This document shows, piece after piece, positions 51,968 through 59,550 of a stretch of 64,000 nt of DNA. The position numbers and the translations under genes are program-made. How positions within the stretch are numbered: the first letter of the stretch is position 1; each line of letters starts with the position of its first letter. This stretch comes from an uncultured Olleya sp. GTDB taxonomy: Bacteria > Bacteroidota > Bacteroidia > Flavobacteriales > Flavobacteriaceae. The stretch lies in assembly GCA_947503885.1 (NCBI GenBank), contig CANNFD010000010.1:35941-99940 (forward strand). The letters run 5' to 3'. Below the pieces are notes generated by a model. It was not told the DNA's origin. It saw nothing but the letters and a program-made list of their open reading frames with translations, and did no database searches.

Positions 51968-53809
51968 ATGGCTGAAAAAGCAAAACAAGCAGAAGTTGCA
52001 GCTCAAGAAGCAGTAGCAAAAGAAACAAAAGCAGCTCCAGTAGTATCTGAAGCTCAAGCTAACCCAGAAAAATTCTTAGCAGAATTCAATTGGCACAATT
52101 ACCAAGAAGGTATTGATGAGGTTGAAGATTCTCAATTAAAAGAATTTGAAAAATTAGTATCAGAAAATTTCGTAGATACTTTAGATGATGAGGTTGTTGA
52201 AGGTACAGTAGTGCACATGACAGATCGTGATGCAATTATTGACATTAACGCTAAATCTGAAGGAGTTATTTCTTTAAACGAATTTAGATACAATCCAGAC
52301 TTAAAAGTAGGAGACAAGGTTGAGGTATTAATTGATGTGCGTGAAGATGCAACTGGTCAATTAGTATTATCTCACAGAAAAGCTCGTGTAATTAAGGCAT
52401 GGGATAGAGTAATCAAAGCTAACGAAACTGGAGAAATCGTAAACGGTTTTGTTAAGTGTCGTACTAAAGGTGGTATGATTGTAGATGTTTTCGGAATTGA
52501 AGCATTCTTACCAGGATCTCAAATTGATGTTAAGCCAATTAGAGATTACGATCAGTACGTAAACAAGACTATGGAATTTAAAGTTGTTAAAATCAACCAC
52601 GAATTTAAAAACGTAGTAGTTTCTCATAAAGCTTTAATTGAAGCTGATATTGAAGAGCAGAAGAAAGAAATCATCGGTCAATTAGAAAAAGGTCAAGTAC
52701 TAGAAGGTATTGTTAAAAACATTACTTCTTATGGTGTATTTATTGATCTTGGTGGAGTTGATGGTTTAGTTCATATTACAGATTTATCATGGTCTAGAAT
52801 CAACCATCCAAATGAGATTGTTGAGTTAGATCAAAAATTAAATGTTGTAATTCTTGATTTTGATGAAGATAAATCTAGAATCCAATTAGGACTTAAGCAA
52901 TTATCTAAACATCCTTGGGATGCTTTAGGAGAAAATGTTGCTGTAGGTGATAAAGTTAAAGGTAAGGTTGTTGTAATCGCTGATTACGGTGCATTTATCG
53001 AAGTTGCAGAAGGTGTTGAAGGTTTAGTACACGTGTCAGAAATGTCATGGTCTACTCACTTACGTTCTGCTAACGACTTTGTTAAAGTAGGTGATGAAAT
53101 AGATGCTGTTATATTAACATTAGACAGAGAAGATCGTAAAATGTCATTAGGTATTAAGCAATTAACTGCAGATCCTTGGACTGATATTACAACTAAATAC
53201 CCAGTAGGTTCTAAGCATACAGGTATTGTACGTAACTTTACAAACTTTGGTGTTTTTGTAGAATTAGAAGAAGGTATTGATGGATTAATTTACATCTCTG
53301 ACTTATCTTGGACTAAGAAAATCAAACACCCATCAGAGTTCTGTAACGTAGGAGACAATTTAGATGTAGTAGTATTAGAGTTAGATGTTGAAGGACGTAA
53401 ATTATCTTTAGGTCACAAACAAACAACTGAAAATCCTTGGGATAAATACGAAACTGAATTTGCTTTAGACACAACACATACAGCAGAAATTGCTGACGTT
53501 GTAGATAAAGGAGCTACAATCGAATTTAACGAAGATATCGTTGCTTTTGTACCATCTCGTCACCTTGAAAAAGAAGACGGTAAGATGTTGAAAAAAGGCG
53601 ATACTGCAGAATTCAAAATCATTGAATTTAATAAAGAATTCAAACGTGTTGTAGCATCTCATACAGCAATATTTAAAGCTGAAGAAATGGCAAATGTAAA
53701 AGCTGCTGCTAAAAAGCAAGCTGCTCAAGCTGCTGAGTCTAAACCAACTTTAGGTGATGCTAATGAAGCTTTACAAGCATTAAAAGATAAATTAGACGGA
53801 AAAAAATAA
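51968..53809 (+). CDS. rpsA: 30S ribosomal protein S1
   Basis: 613 residues with six S1/OB repeats; typical cores are LEGIVKNITSYGVFIDLGGVDGLVHITDLSW, with similar repeats IADYGAFIEVAEGVEGLVHVSEMSW and NFTNFGVFVELEEGIDGLIYISDLSW. An Ala-rich acidic N-terminal tail (about residues 1-35) and a lysine-rich C terminus. It unfolds and delivers mRNA to the 30S subunit, which matters in this group where SD pairing is weak. Codons such as GGT, CGT, TTA predominate. Confidence 0.96.
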   Translation: MAEKAKQAEVAAQEAVAKETKAAPVVSEAQANPEKFLAEFNWHNYQEGIDEVEDSQLKEFEKLVSENFVDTLDDEVVEGTVVHMTDRDAIIDINAKSEGVISLNEFRYNPDLKVGDKVEVLIDVREDATGQLVLSHRKARVIKAWDRVIKANETGEIVNGFVKCRTKGGMIVDVFGIEAFLPGSQIDVKPIRDYDQYVNKTMEFKVVKINHEFKNVVVSHKALIEADIEEQKKEIIGQLEKGQVLEGIVKNITSYGVFIDLGGVDGLVHITDLSWSRINHPNEIVELDQKLNVVILDFDEDKSRIQLGLKQLSKHPWDALGENVAVGDKVKGKVVVIADYGAFIEVAEGVEGLVHVSEMSWSTHLRSANDFVKVGDEIDAVILTLDREDRKMSLGIKQLTADPWTDITTKYPVGSKHTGIVRNFTNFGVFVELEEGIDGLIYISDLSWTKKIKHPSEFCNVGDNLDVVVLELDVEGRKLSLGHKQTTENPWDKYETEFALDTTHTAEIADVVDKGATIEFNEDIVAFVPSRHLEKEDGKMLKKGDTAEFKIIEFNKEFKRVVASHTAIFKAEEMANVKAAAKKQAAQAAESKPTLGDANEALQALKDKLDGKK

Positions 53810-53832
53810 TTTCCTAAATTTATTATAAATTA

Positions 53833-53862
53833 AAAAGCCTCTCAGAAATGAGAGGCTTTTTC
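53833..53862 (+). terminator. Terminator of rpsA
   Basis: AAAAGCCTCTCA-gaaa-TGAGAGGCTTTT, perfect 12-pair stem with a T run. Confidence 0.92.
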
Positions 53863-53974
53863 TATTTAAATCAATTTTTAATAGTTACTTAATATCTGAT
53901 TGTTTTTAATTATATATTGTTAGTTTTTAGTTTTAATTATTGATAAATCAATAGTTTTTTAACTAAAAAAATAT

Positions 53975-53986
53975 GCGGTATTCCGT
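53975..53986. promoter_or_regulatory. CGG-N4-CCG operator-like dyad 1
   Basis: GCGG-TATT-CCGT: inverted CGG half-sites with a four-base spacer. Its centre is exactly 40 bases from that of dyad 2. Confidence 0.45.
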
Positions 53987-54010
53987 GTAAGTTGATTTTT
54001 GATAACTATT

Positions 54011-54030
54011 TATCACGGATAACCGTGATA
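54011..54030. promoter_or_regulatory. CGG-N4-CCG operator-like dyad 2
   Basis: TATCACGG-ATAA-CCGTGATA, eight-base perfect dyad with the same CGG-N4-CCG core as dyad 1, in the 354-base gap upstream of a T9SS cargo gene. Probable binding site of a symmetrical regulator. Confidence 0.6.
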
Positions 54031-54125
54031 TTAAAAATTTAATAAAATATAATATTAAAAAGATAAAATACTGACATACAGTTGTTTATGTATTTATTTT
54101 GGATATTTAACTGTTTTGGCATGTC

Positions 54126-54160
54126 AATTGGGATTAGGTTTTTGAACCAAAACCCCAATT
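54126..54160 (+). promoter_or_regulatory. Hairpin ending three bases before a start codon
   Basis: AATTGGG (54126-54132) pairs with CCCAATT (54154-54160) and GGTT (54137-54140) with AACC (54145-54148). The structure abuts the ATG at 54164 and could restrict ribosome entry. Confidence 0.4.
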
Positions 54161-54163
54161 ATT

Positions 54164-54913
54164 ATGAAAAATCCTACTTTAATTATGATTGCCCTTATGT
54201 TTAATGTACTTACTGTTAGTGCACAAAACGGAGATACTATTCAAAACGCAATTCCAGTTGATGGATCTGATACTAACGTAAACGTCCTTGACTATAACAA
54301 TGCGACTTATTCTGGTTTGTCACCAGCTTGCGAAACAACAGAAGATGTATTTTATAAGCACGTCACAACCACTGGACATAATAAAATGACAATTGGTATG
54401 TCAAGCGCAGGTTTATCTTTATTAACAGAAGTTAATTATCAAATATTTATTGCTCCAAACAATGACCTTAATAATTTGCAACTAGTACAATGTGGCGATT
54501 ATCCAGTACTTGTATTATTGGGTGGAGAATTTGAATATATTATTGAAGATGTTGAAGAAGCAAATACGTACTATTTACGTGTCTATAAAACTTCAGGATT
54601 AGGAGGTAGTCTTACTGATCTGTTAAATGGTACTTCAATAACAATGGAAAGTAAATATGATGCAACACTTTCTGTTGATAATGAATCCTTAGATGAATTT
54701 AAATATGTAGTTAATCAAGAAGAGATTAAATTATTAAATAATACCGCTTTTAATCAATTCAATATTTATTCAATTGATGGTAAGAAAGTATTATCAGATA
54801 AAGATAATCAAGTATTAGAAACAATTGACATTTCAGTACTAAATGATGGAATCTATGTTGTAAACCTAGAAAGTAATTCAGAAAATAAAATATTTAAGTT
54901 TTTTAAACAATAG
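54164..54913 (+). CDS. T9SS type A sorting domain protein, small
   Basis: 249 residues. Signal peptide (LTVSAQ), a beta-sandwich with Cys (SPACETTEDVFYKH, VQCGDYPV), and a type A sorting domain (about residues 185-249; IKLLNNTAFNQFNIYSIDGKKVL, VLNDGIYVVNLESNSENKIFKFFK). Cell-surface or secreted; function unknown. Preceded by two dyads and a start-proximal hairpin; followed by a terminator. Confidence 0.86.
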   Translation: MKNPTLIMIALMFNVLTVSAQNGDTIQNAIPVDGSDTNVNVLDYNNATYSGLSPACETTEDVFYKHVTTTGHNKMTIGMSSAGLSLLTEVNYQIFIAPNNDLNNLQLVQCGDYPVLVLLGGEFEYIIEDVEEANTYYLRVYKTSGLGGSLTDLLNGTSITMESKYDATLSVDNESLDEFKYVVNQEEIKLLNNTAFNQFNIYSIDGKKVLSDKDNQVLETIDISVLNDGIYVVNLESNSENKIFKFFKQ

Positions 54914-54940
54914 ATAAGGATATAGGTTTAAGTTTAATAA

Positions 54941-54968
54941 AGGAAATCCAATTTTGGGTTTCCTTTTT
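54941..54968 (+). terminator. Terminator of the small T9SS gene
   Basis: AGGAAATCCAA-ttt-TTGGGTTTCCT-type stem (one G-T pair) with a T run. Confidence 0.75.
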
Positions 54969-55022
54969 TAGTATACATCAATGTAATTAAAACTAAATTA
55001 TAAATAACAAACGCCATACACA

Positions 55023-55053
55023 TTGTAAACTTTAAAATTTTGCATTACATTTG
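55023..55053 (+). promoter_or_regulatory. Promoter of the pyr operon
   Basis: TTG at 55023-55025 and TACATTTG at 55046-55053, 20 bases apart. The TTG at 55051 lies in the -7 box and is not a start. Leader length is about 18 bases. Confidence 0.75.
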
Positions 55054-55077
55054 TTTACCAAACCCGTTTGGAACACT

Positions 55078-55617
55078 ATGAGTCAAAAAGTGCTACTTAA
55101 TGCAACAGAAGTCAATATCATTCTACATAGATTGTCTTGTCAACTCATTGAAAATCATAACGACTTTTCTAATACTGTTTTAGTTGGTTTACAACCTAGA
55201 GGTAAGTATCTAGCAAACCGTTTAGCAACAATACTAAAAGAGGAGTATAAAATAAAAAACCTGCAACTAGGACATCTTGATATTACTTTTTATCGAGACG
55301 ATTTTAGAAGAGGCGATACACCGTTAGAAGCAAGTACTACCCAGATTGATGTACAAGTAGAAAATAAAAAAATAGTCTTTATTGATGATGTTTTATTTAC
55401 TGGACGTAGTATTCGTGCAGCTTTAACTGCCATACAATCCTTTGGTCGTCCATCAGAAATAGAATTGTTAATCCTAATTGATAGACGATTTAGTAGACAT
55501 TTACCTATCCAACCTAATTATAGAGGACGACAAGTAGATGCCATAAATAATGAAAAAGTAAAAGTAAACTGGGTAGAGAATGAAGGTGAAGACGCAGTAT
55601 ATCTAATAAATAATTAA
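55078..55617 (+). CDS. pyrR: PyrR bifunctional regulator / uracil phosphoribosyltransferase
   Basis: 179 residues from the ATG at 55078. PRPP loop is KIVFIDDVLFTGRSIRAAL; other family cores are VLVGLQPRGKYLANRL and YRDDFRRGDTPLEASTT. In Gram-positives PyrR binds UMP and an RNA anti-antiterminator; here the leader of about 18 bases leaves no room for one. UPRT activity is therefore a safer expectation. Four bases before pyrB. Confidence 0.92.
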   Translation: MSQKVLLNATEVNIILHRLSCQLIENHNDFSNTVLVGLQPRGKYLANRLATILKEEYKIKNLQLGHLDITFYRDDFRRGDTPLEASTTQIDVQVENKKIVFIDDVLFTGRSIRAALTAIQSFGRPSEIELLILIDRRFSRHLPIQPNYRGRQVDAINNEKVKVNWVENEGEDAVYLINN

Positions 55618-55621
55618 AACT

Positions 55622-56551
55622 ATGAGCGAGTTAAGTGTCAATCACTTATTAGGAATTAAATATCTTAATCAACAAGATATAGAGCTTATTTTTAAAACAG
55701 CAGATCATTTTAAAGAAGTGATTAATAGACCAATTAAAAAGGTCCCTTCGCTTCGTGATATTACAATTGCCAATTTATTTTTTGAAAATTCTACTAGAAC
55801 AAAACTATCTTTTGAACTTGCAGAAAAGCGTTTGTCAGCAGATGTAATCAATTTTTCTGCCTCGCAATCTTCAGTTAAAAAAGGAGAAACTTTAATAGAT
55901 ACTGTAAACAATATACTTTCCATGAAGGTTGATATGGTTGTAATGCGCCATCCAAACCCCGGAGCCTGTGTATTTTTATCAAAACACGTTAAAGCAAGCA
56001 TTGTTAATGCTGGAGATGGTGCGCATGAACATCCAACACAAGCTTTATTAGATAGTTATTCTATTAGAGAGCGTTTAGGAAATGTCAAAGGTAAAAATAT
56101 TGTAATCGTAGGAGACATATTACATAGTCGTGTGGCTTTATCCAATATATACGCCTTGAAATTACAAGGCGCAAATGTAATGGTTTGTGGTCCAAAAACA
56201 CTTATACCAAAACATATCGAAAAATTAGGCGTAAAGGTCGAAACTAATTTACGAAAAGCCTTAAACTGGTGCGATGTTGCTAATATGTTGCGTGTCCAAA
56301 ATGAGCGTATGGATATTAGCTATTTTCCGTCAACAAGAGAATATACACAACAATTTGGAGTTAATAAAGAGTTATTAGATAGCCTAGATAAAGAGATTAC
56401 AATCATGCACCCTGGACCAATTAATAGAGGTGTAGAAATTACAAGTGATGTTGCCGATTCTAAACAAGCTATTATTTTAGATCAAGTACAAAATGGAGTT
56501 GCTGTTAGGATGGCTGTTATCTACTTACTAGCTTCCAAAATAAAACAATAG
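55622..56551 (+). CDS. pyrB: Aspartate carbamoyltransferase, catalytic chain
   Basis: 309 residues. FFENSTRTKLSFELAEKRL has the STRT carbamoyl-phosphate motif; then HEHPTQALLDSYSI, IVGDILHSRVALSN and HPGPINRGVEI. It performs the first committed step of pyrimidine synthesis. No pyrI follows. Confidence 0.95.
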   Translation: MSELSVNHLLGIKYLNQQDIELIFKTADHFKEVINRPIKKVPSLRDITIANLFFENSTRTKLSFELAEKRLSADVINFSASQSSVKKGETLIDTVNNILSMKVDMVVMRHPNPGACVFLSKHVKASIVNAGDGAHEHPTQALLDSYSIRERLGNVKGKNIVIVGDILHSRVALSNIYALKLQGANVMVCGPKTLIPKHIEKLGVKVETNLRKALNWCDVANMLRVQNERMDISYFPSTREYTQQFGVNKELLDSLDKEITIMHPGPINRGVEITSDVADSKQAIILDQVQNGVAVRMAVIYLLASKIKQ

Positions 56552-56553
56552 AT

Positions 56554-56886
56554 ATGATTATAGATCAAAATGAAAATTTAGCTATTATAACTCAGGAAAA
56601 TGCTTCGGTTATAGAGTTAGTTAAAAAAATAGAAACACTTTATCCAAAATTTAAAAACAATAATATTATAGTTAATTTAAATACTATAAATAAAATTTCA
56701 TTAGAAGATATTATTGAATTTTTAAGACTTTCAAACCAACATCGCGCAGCAAAACATTCTTTTGTAATTGTAAATGAAGGTGTAGATACTGACAAAACAC
56801 CAGAAGAAATTATAATTGTACCTACACTTCAAGAAGCCCATGATGTTATTGAAATGGAAGATATAGAACGTGATTTAGGATTTTAA
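56554..56886 (+). CDS. Small STAS-like protein between pyrB and rnz
   Basis: 110 residues. Short beta strands and helices (NLAIITQENASVIELVKKIETLYPKFKNNNIIVNLN) suggest a STAS/anti-sigma-antagonist fold, but no phosphorylatable Ser site is clear. Two bases after pyrB, 56 before rnz. Databases sometimes call these 'ribonuclease Z' by neighbourhood; nothing in the sequence supports that name. Confidence 0.7.
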   Translation: MIIDQNENLAIITQENASVIELVKKIETLYPKFKNNNIIVNLNTINKISLEDIIEFLRLSNQHRAAKHSFVIVNEGVDTDKTPEEIIIVPTLQEAHDVIEMEDIERDLGF

Positions 56887-56942
56887 ATAAGTAGTCGTTT
56901 TTTGTCCAATTCAGACACAAACAACTAAGCAATTACAATGTA

Positions 56943-57848
56943 ATGAAACTAAATATCCTAGGCTGTTATAGCGCAACTCCACGTACCTTTACTAATCCAA
57001 CCTCTCAAGTATTAGAAATAAATAATCATTTGTTTTTAATAGATTGCGGAGAAGGTACGCAAGTACAACTGCGTAGACATAAGATTAAATTTAATAGGAT
57101 CAAGCATATATTTATATCGCATTTACATGGCGATCACTTTTTTGGACTAGTAGGTTTAATATCTACTTTTAGGTTGTTGGGACGTGATACAGATTTACAT
57201 ATATACGCACCAAAAGGGTTAAAAGAGATTATTACACTTCAAATGAAGGTGTCCAATTCTTGGACTAATTACAAACTATATTTTCATGAACTTACAAATA
57301 AAGCTTCAGAATTAGTATTTGAAGACGACAAAGTAACAGTACATACTATTCCTTTAGATCATCGCGTATATACCAACGGTTTTTTGTTTAAAGAAAAAGA
57401 AGGAGAGCGAAAGTTGGATATGAATGCGGTTTTAAATCAAAATATTGATGTTTCTTATTACAGAAAATTAAAACAAGGTTTTGATGTCATAAATGAAGCT
57501 GGAGACTTAGTTAAAAATGAAACCGTTACATTACCTCCCAAACCTACAAAAAGCTACGCATTTTGTAGCGATACAGCTTATAATGAAGCTATTGTGCCAA
57601 TAATTAAAAACGTGGATGTGTTGTATCACGAGTCAACTTTTTTAGAGCAGCATCAAAAATTAGCAAAACCAACAAAACATAGTACAGCAAAACAAGCTGC
57701 AAGTATAGCAAAACAGGCCAATGTTGGACAATTAATACTTGGTCATTACTCTACTAGATACGACGATTTAAACGTTTTTAAAACAGAAGCTCAGACTATT
57801 TTTGAAAATGTTAAATTAGGTGATGATGGTAAGGTATTTGAAATTTAA
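56943..57848 (+). CDS. rnz: Ribonuclease Z
   Basis: 301 residues, metallo-beta-lactamase fold. FISHLHGDHFFGLVGL is the metal HxHxDH motif, with CGEGTQVQLRRHKIKF, FCSDTAYNE and STRYDDLNVF later. It cuts the 3' trailer of tRNA precursors. The ATG at 56943 follows the STAS-like gene. Confidence 0.95.
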   Translation: MKLNILGCYSATPRTFTNPTSQVLEINNHLFLIDCGEGTQVQLRRHKIKFNRIKHIFISHLHGDHFFGLVGLISTFRLLGRDTDLHIYAPKGLKEIITLQMKVSNSWTNYKLYFHELTNKASELVFEDDKVTVHTIPLDHRVYTNGFLFKEKEGERKLDMNAVLNQNIDVSYYRKLKQGFDVINEAGDLVKNETVTLPPKPTKSYAFCSDTAYNEAIVPIIKNVDVLYHESTFLEQHQKLAKPTKHSTAKQAASIAKQANVGQLILGHYSTRYDDLNVFKTEAQTIFENVKLGDDGKVFEI

Positions 57849-58150
57849 AGCTTAAAGCTATTAGATATAATTGAAGCAATAATAACAACAATTACTATTG
57901 TGGAGGAGTTGATAGCTAAAATAGTATTGTCGTCAACATCTAAAAAAATTAATATAAAATAGCTAAACAAACAAAAAACACCCAGACTAATTAATACTAG
58001 TTTTAAAAACGAAGATAATTTGTCAATATCAACCTTTTTTTTATCAGATTTAGACATCGTATTATAACCAGCAATAAGGTTAGGATACTTTTTTACTAAA
58101 AATCCACATATGATAAGAATACCACTAACTAAAATTTGAGAATATAACAT
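57845..58150 (-). CDS. DUF3784-like small membrane protein
   Basis: 101 residues with three hydrophobic helices (about 2-19, 49-69 and 80-97) around a KYPNLIAGYNTMSKSDK motif typical of DUF3784. Function unknown. It overlaps the rnz end by four bases. An exact TATTTTTG box lies so close to the ATG that the message would be leaderless. Confidence 0.78.
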   Translation of the reverse strand: MLYSQILVSGILIICGFLVKKYPNLIAGYNTMSKSDKKKVDIDKLSSFLKLVLISLGVFCLFSYFILIFLDVDDNTILAINSSTIVIVVIIASIISNSFKL

Positions 58151-58154
58151 ACTT

Positions 58155-58162
58155 CAAAAATA
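58155..58162 (-). promoter_or_regulatory. -7 promoter box of the DUF3784 gene
   Basis: TATTTTTG on the minus strand, ending five bases before the ATG at 58150. Predicts a leaderless transcript. Confidence 0.55.
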
Positions 58163-58199
58163 GTCAAAAACATGTAAATTTACTTTTAAAATAAATGTT

Positions 58200-58847
58200 A
58201 TGGAAAATGATTTAAGCAATTACAGACAGTCTTATGAAAAAGGCGCCTTAATATTAACAGACACACCAGAAAACCCTATTGAGCTTTTTAGAACATGGTT
58301 TAATGATGTAGATACTCATTTTCCTCAAGATGAAACTAATGCAATGACACTGTCTACAATTGGTTTAGATGGCTATCCTAAAAGTAGAGTAGTACTGCTT
58401 AAAAAGTTTACCTATGAAGGCTTTATTTTTTATACCAATTACCAAAGTGAAAAAGGATTAGCTATCCATAACAATCCAAACGTTTGTTTATCCTTTTTTT
58501 GGCCTGGAGCAGAACGTCAAATTATAATTAAAGGTAAGGCTGAAAAAATTGCTAAAAATTTAAGTGATGGTTATTTTGAATCTAGACCAAGAGGGAGTCA
58601 ATTGGGTGCTATTGTTTCTAATCAAAGTAGAGTTGTAGAATCCAGAGAAGTATTGGATAATAAACTAAAAGCATTAGAGTTGGAATATGATGGCAAAACA
58701 ATTGAAAGACCTGATTATTGGGGTGGATATATTGTAAAACCAGTTTCTATTGAGTTTTGGCAAGGAAGACCAAATCGATTACATGATAGGATAGTATACA
58801 CATTAGATTTAGATTTAAACTGGATTAAGAATCGTTTATGTCCATGA
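58200..58847 (+). CDS. pdxH: Pyridoxamine 5'-phosphate oxidase
   Basis: 215 residues. NAMTLSTIGLDGYPKSRVVLLKKF (FMN site), FYTNYQSEKG, ESRPRGSQLGAIVSNQS, and the C-terminal WQGRPNRLHDRIVY. It oxidises PNP or PMP to pyridoxal phosphate. Divergent from the DUF3784 gene. Confidence 0.96.
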   Translation: MENDLSNYRQSYEKGALILTDTPENPIELFRTWFNDVDTHFPQDETNAMTLSTIGLDGYPKSRVVLLKKFTYEGFIFYTNYQSEKGLAIHNNPNVCLSFFWPGAERQIIIKGKAEKIAKNLSDGYFESRPRGSQLGAIVSNQSRVVESREVLDNKLKALELEYDGKTIERPDYWGGYIVKPVSIEFWQGRPNRLHDRIVYTLDLDLNWIKNRLCP

Positions 58848-58934
58848 TTTTATCGTTAAAATGCACTTCAAGTATGTATTTCATCGGTGAAACGCATACA
58901 AATACGCTAAAAGGTGTGTTTTTCATCGATTTTA
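58848..58934. repeat. Three phased TTTYATCG elements
   Basis: TTTTATCGTTAAAA (58848-58861), TTTCATCGGTGAAA (58879-58892) and TTTCATCGATTTTA (58921-58934) share TTTYATCGNT. Their ATCG cores lie 31 and 42 bases apart, i.e. three and four helical turns, in front of the CAP gene. The first two are near palindromes. Confidence 0.5.
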
Positions 58935-59006
58935 ACATTTCTTTAACACTTTATTAGTAGAAGCTATTATACTTTAGTGGTCCCAAATAACCCTAAACCC
59001 CTAAAG

Positions 59007-59498
59007 ATGAATAGATTTACTAGCCTACTTATTGTTTTTTGCATAGCAATATCGTTTACATCTTGTTCTACAGATAATATAGATGAAAAATTTGAAGACA
59101 CTAGTTCTGTTGTCATTCCAGAAGCTAAACAAATTGAGATTGAAATTTTAGAATTGATAAATCAACATAGAATTACTGTTGGTTTAAATGTTTTAGGAAA
59201 TAATAATCTTATTAAAGGTCAAGCTTATAGTCATACTGACTATATGGTTAACATAAATGAAGTAAATCATGATAACTTTTATAGTAGAAAAAACTATTTA
59301 GTAAATAATGCAAATGCATTAAAAGTATCAGAAAATGTAGCTTATGGTTTTTCTTCAGCTTCTTCTGTAGTAAATGCATGGTTAAATAGTGAAGGCCATA
59401 AAGAAAATATTGAAGGTGACTTTACTGATTTTGAAATCTCTGCAGAGTTAGGTGCTAATAACAAATGGTATTTTACTAATATATTTATTAAAAAATAG
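59007..59498 (+). CDS. CAP-domain (SCP-like) lipoprotein
   Basis: 163 residues from the ATG at 59007 (the GTG at 58977 falls in a -7-like TACTTTAG box). Lipobox in ISFTSCSTDN. CAP motifs: ILELINQHRITVGLNVLGNNNLIKGQAYSHTDYMV, SENVAYGF, VVNAWLNSEGHKENIEGDFTDF. CAP proteins have hydrolase-like or lipid-binding roles outside the cell. Preceded by phased repeats. Confidence 0.88.
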   Translation: MNRFTSLLIVFCIAISFTSCSTDNIDEKFEDTSSVVIPEAKQIEIEILELINQHRITVGLNVLGNNNLIKGQAYSHTDYMVNINEVNHDNFYSRKNYLVNNANALKVSENVAYGFSSASSVVNAWLNSEGHKENIEGDFTDFEISAELGANNKWYFTNIFIKK

Positions 59499-59516
59499 TC
59501 TAAATAATTATATAAA

Positions 59517-59550
59517 AAAAAGCCTTTCTATTAAGAAAGGCTTTTTTTTA
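59517..59550. terminator. Bidirectional terminator between the CAP and OmpA genes
   Basis: AGCCTTTCT-atta-AGAAAGGCT with A/T runs on both sides. Confidence 0.88.
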
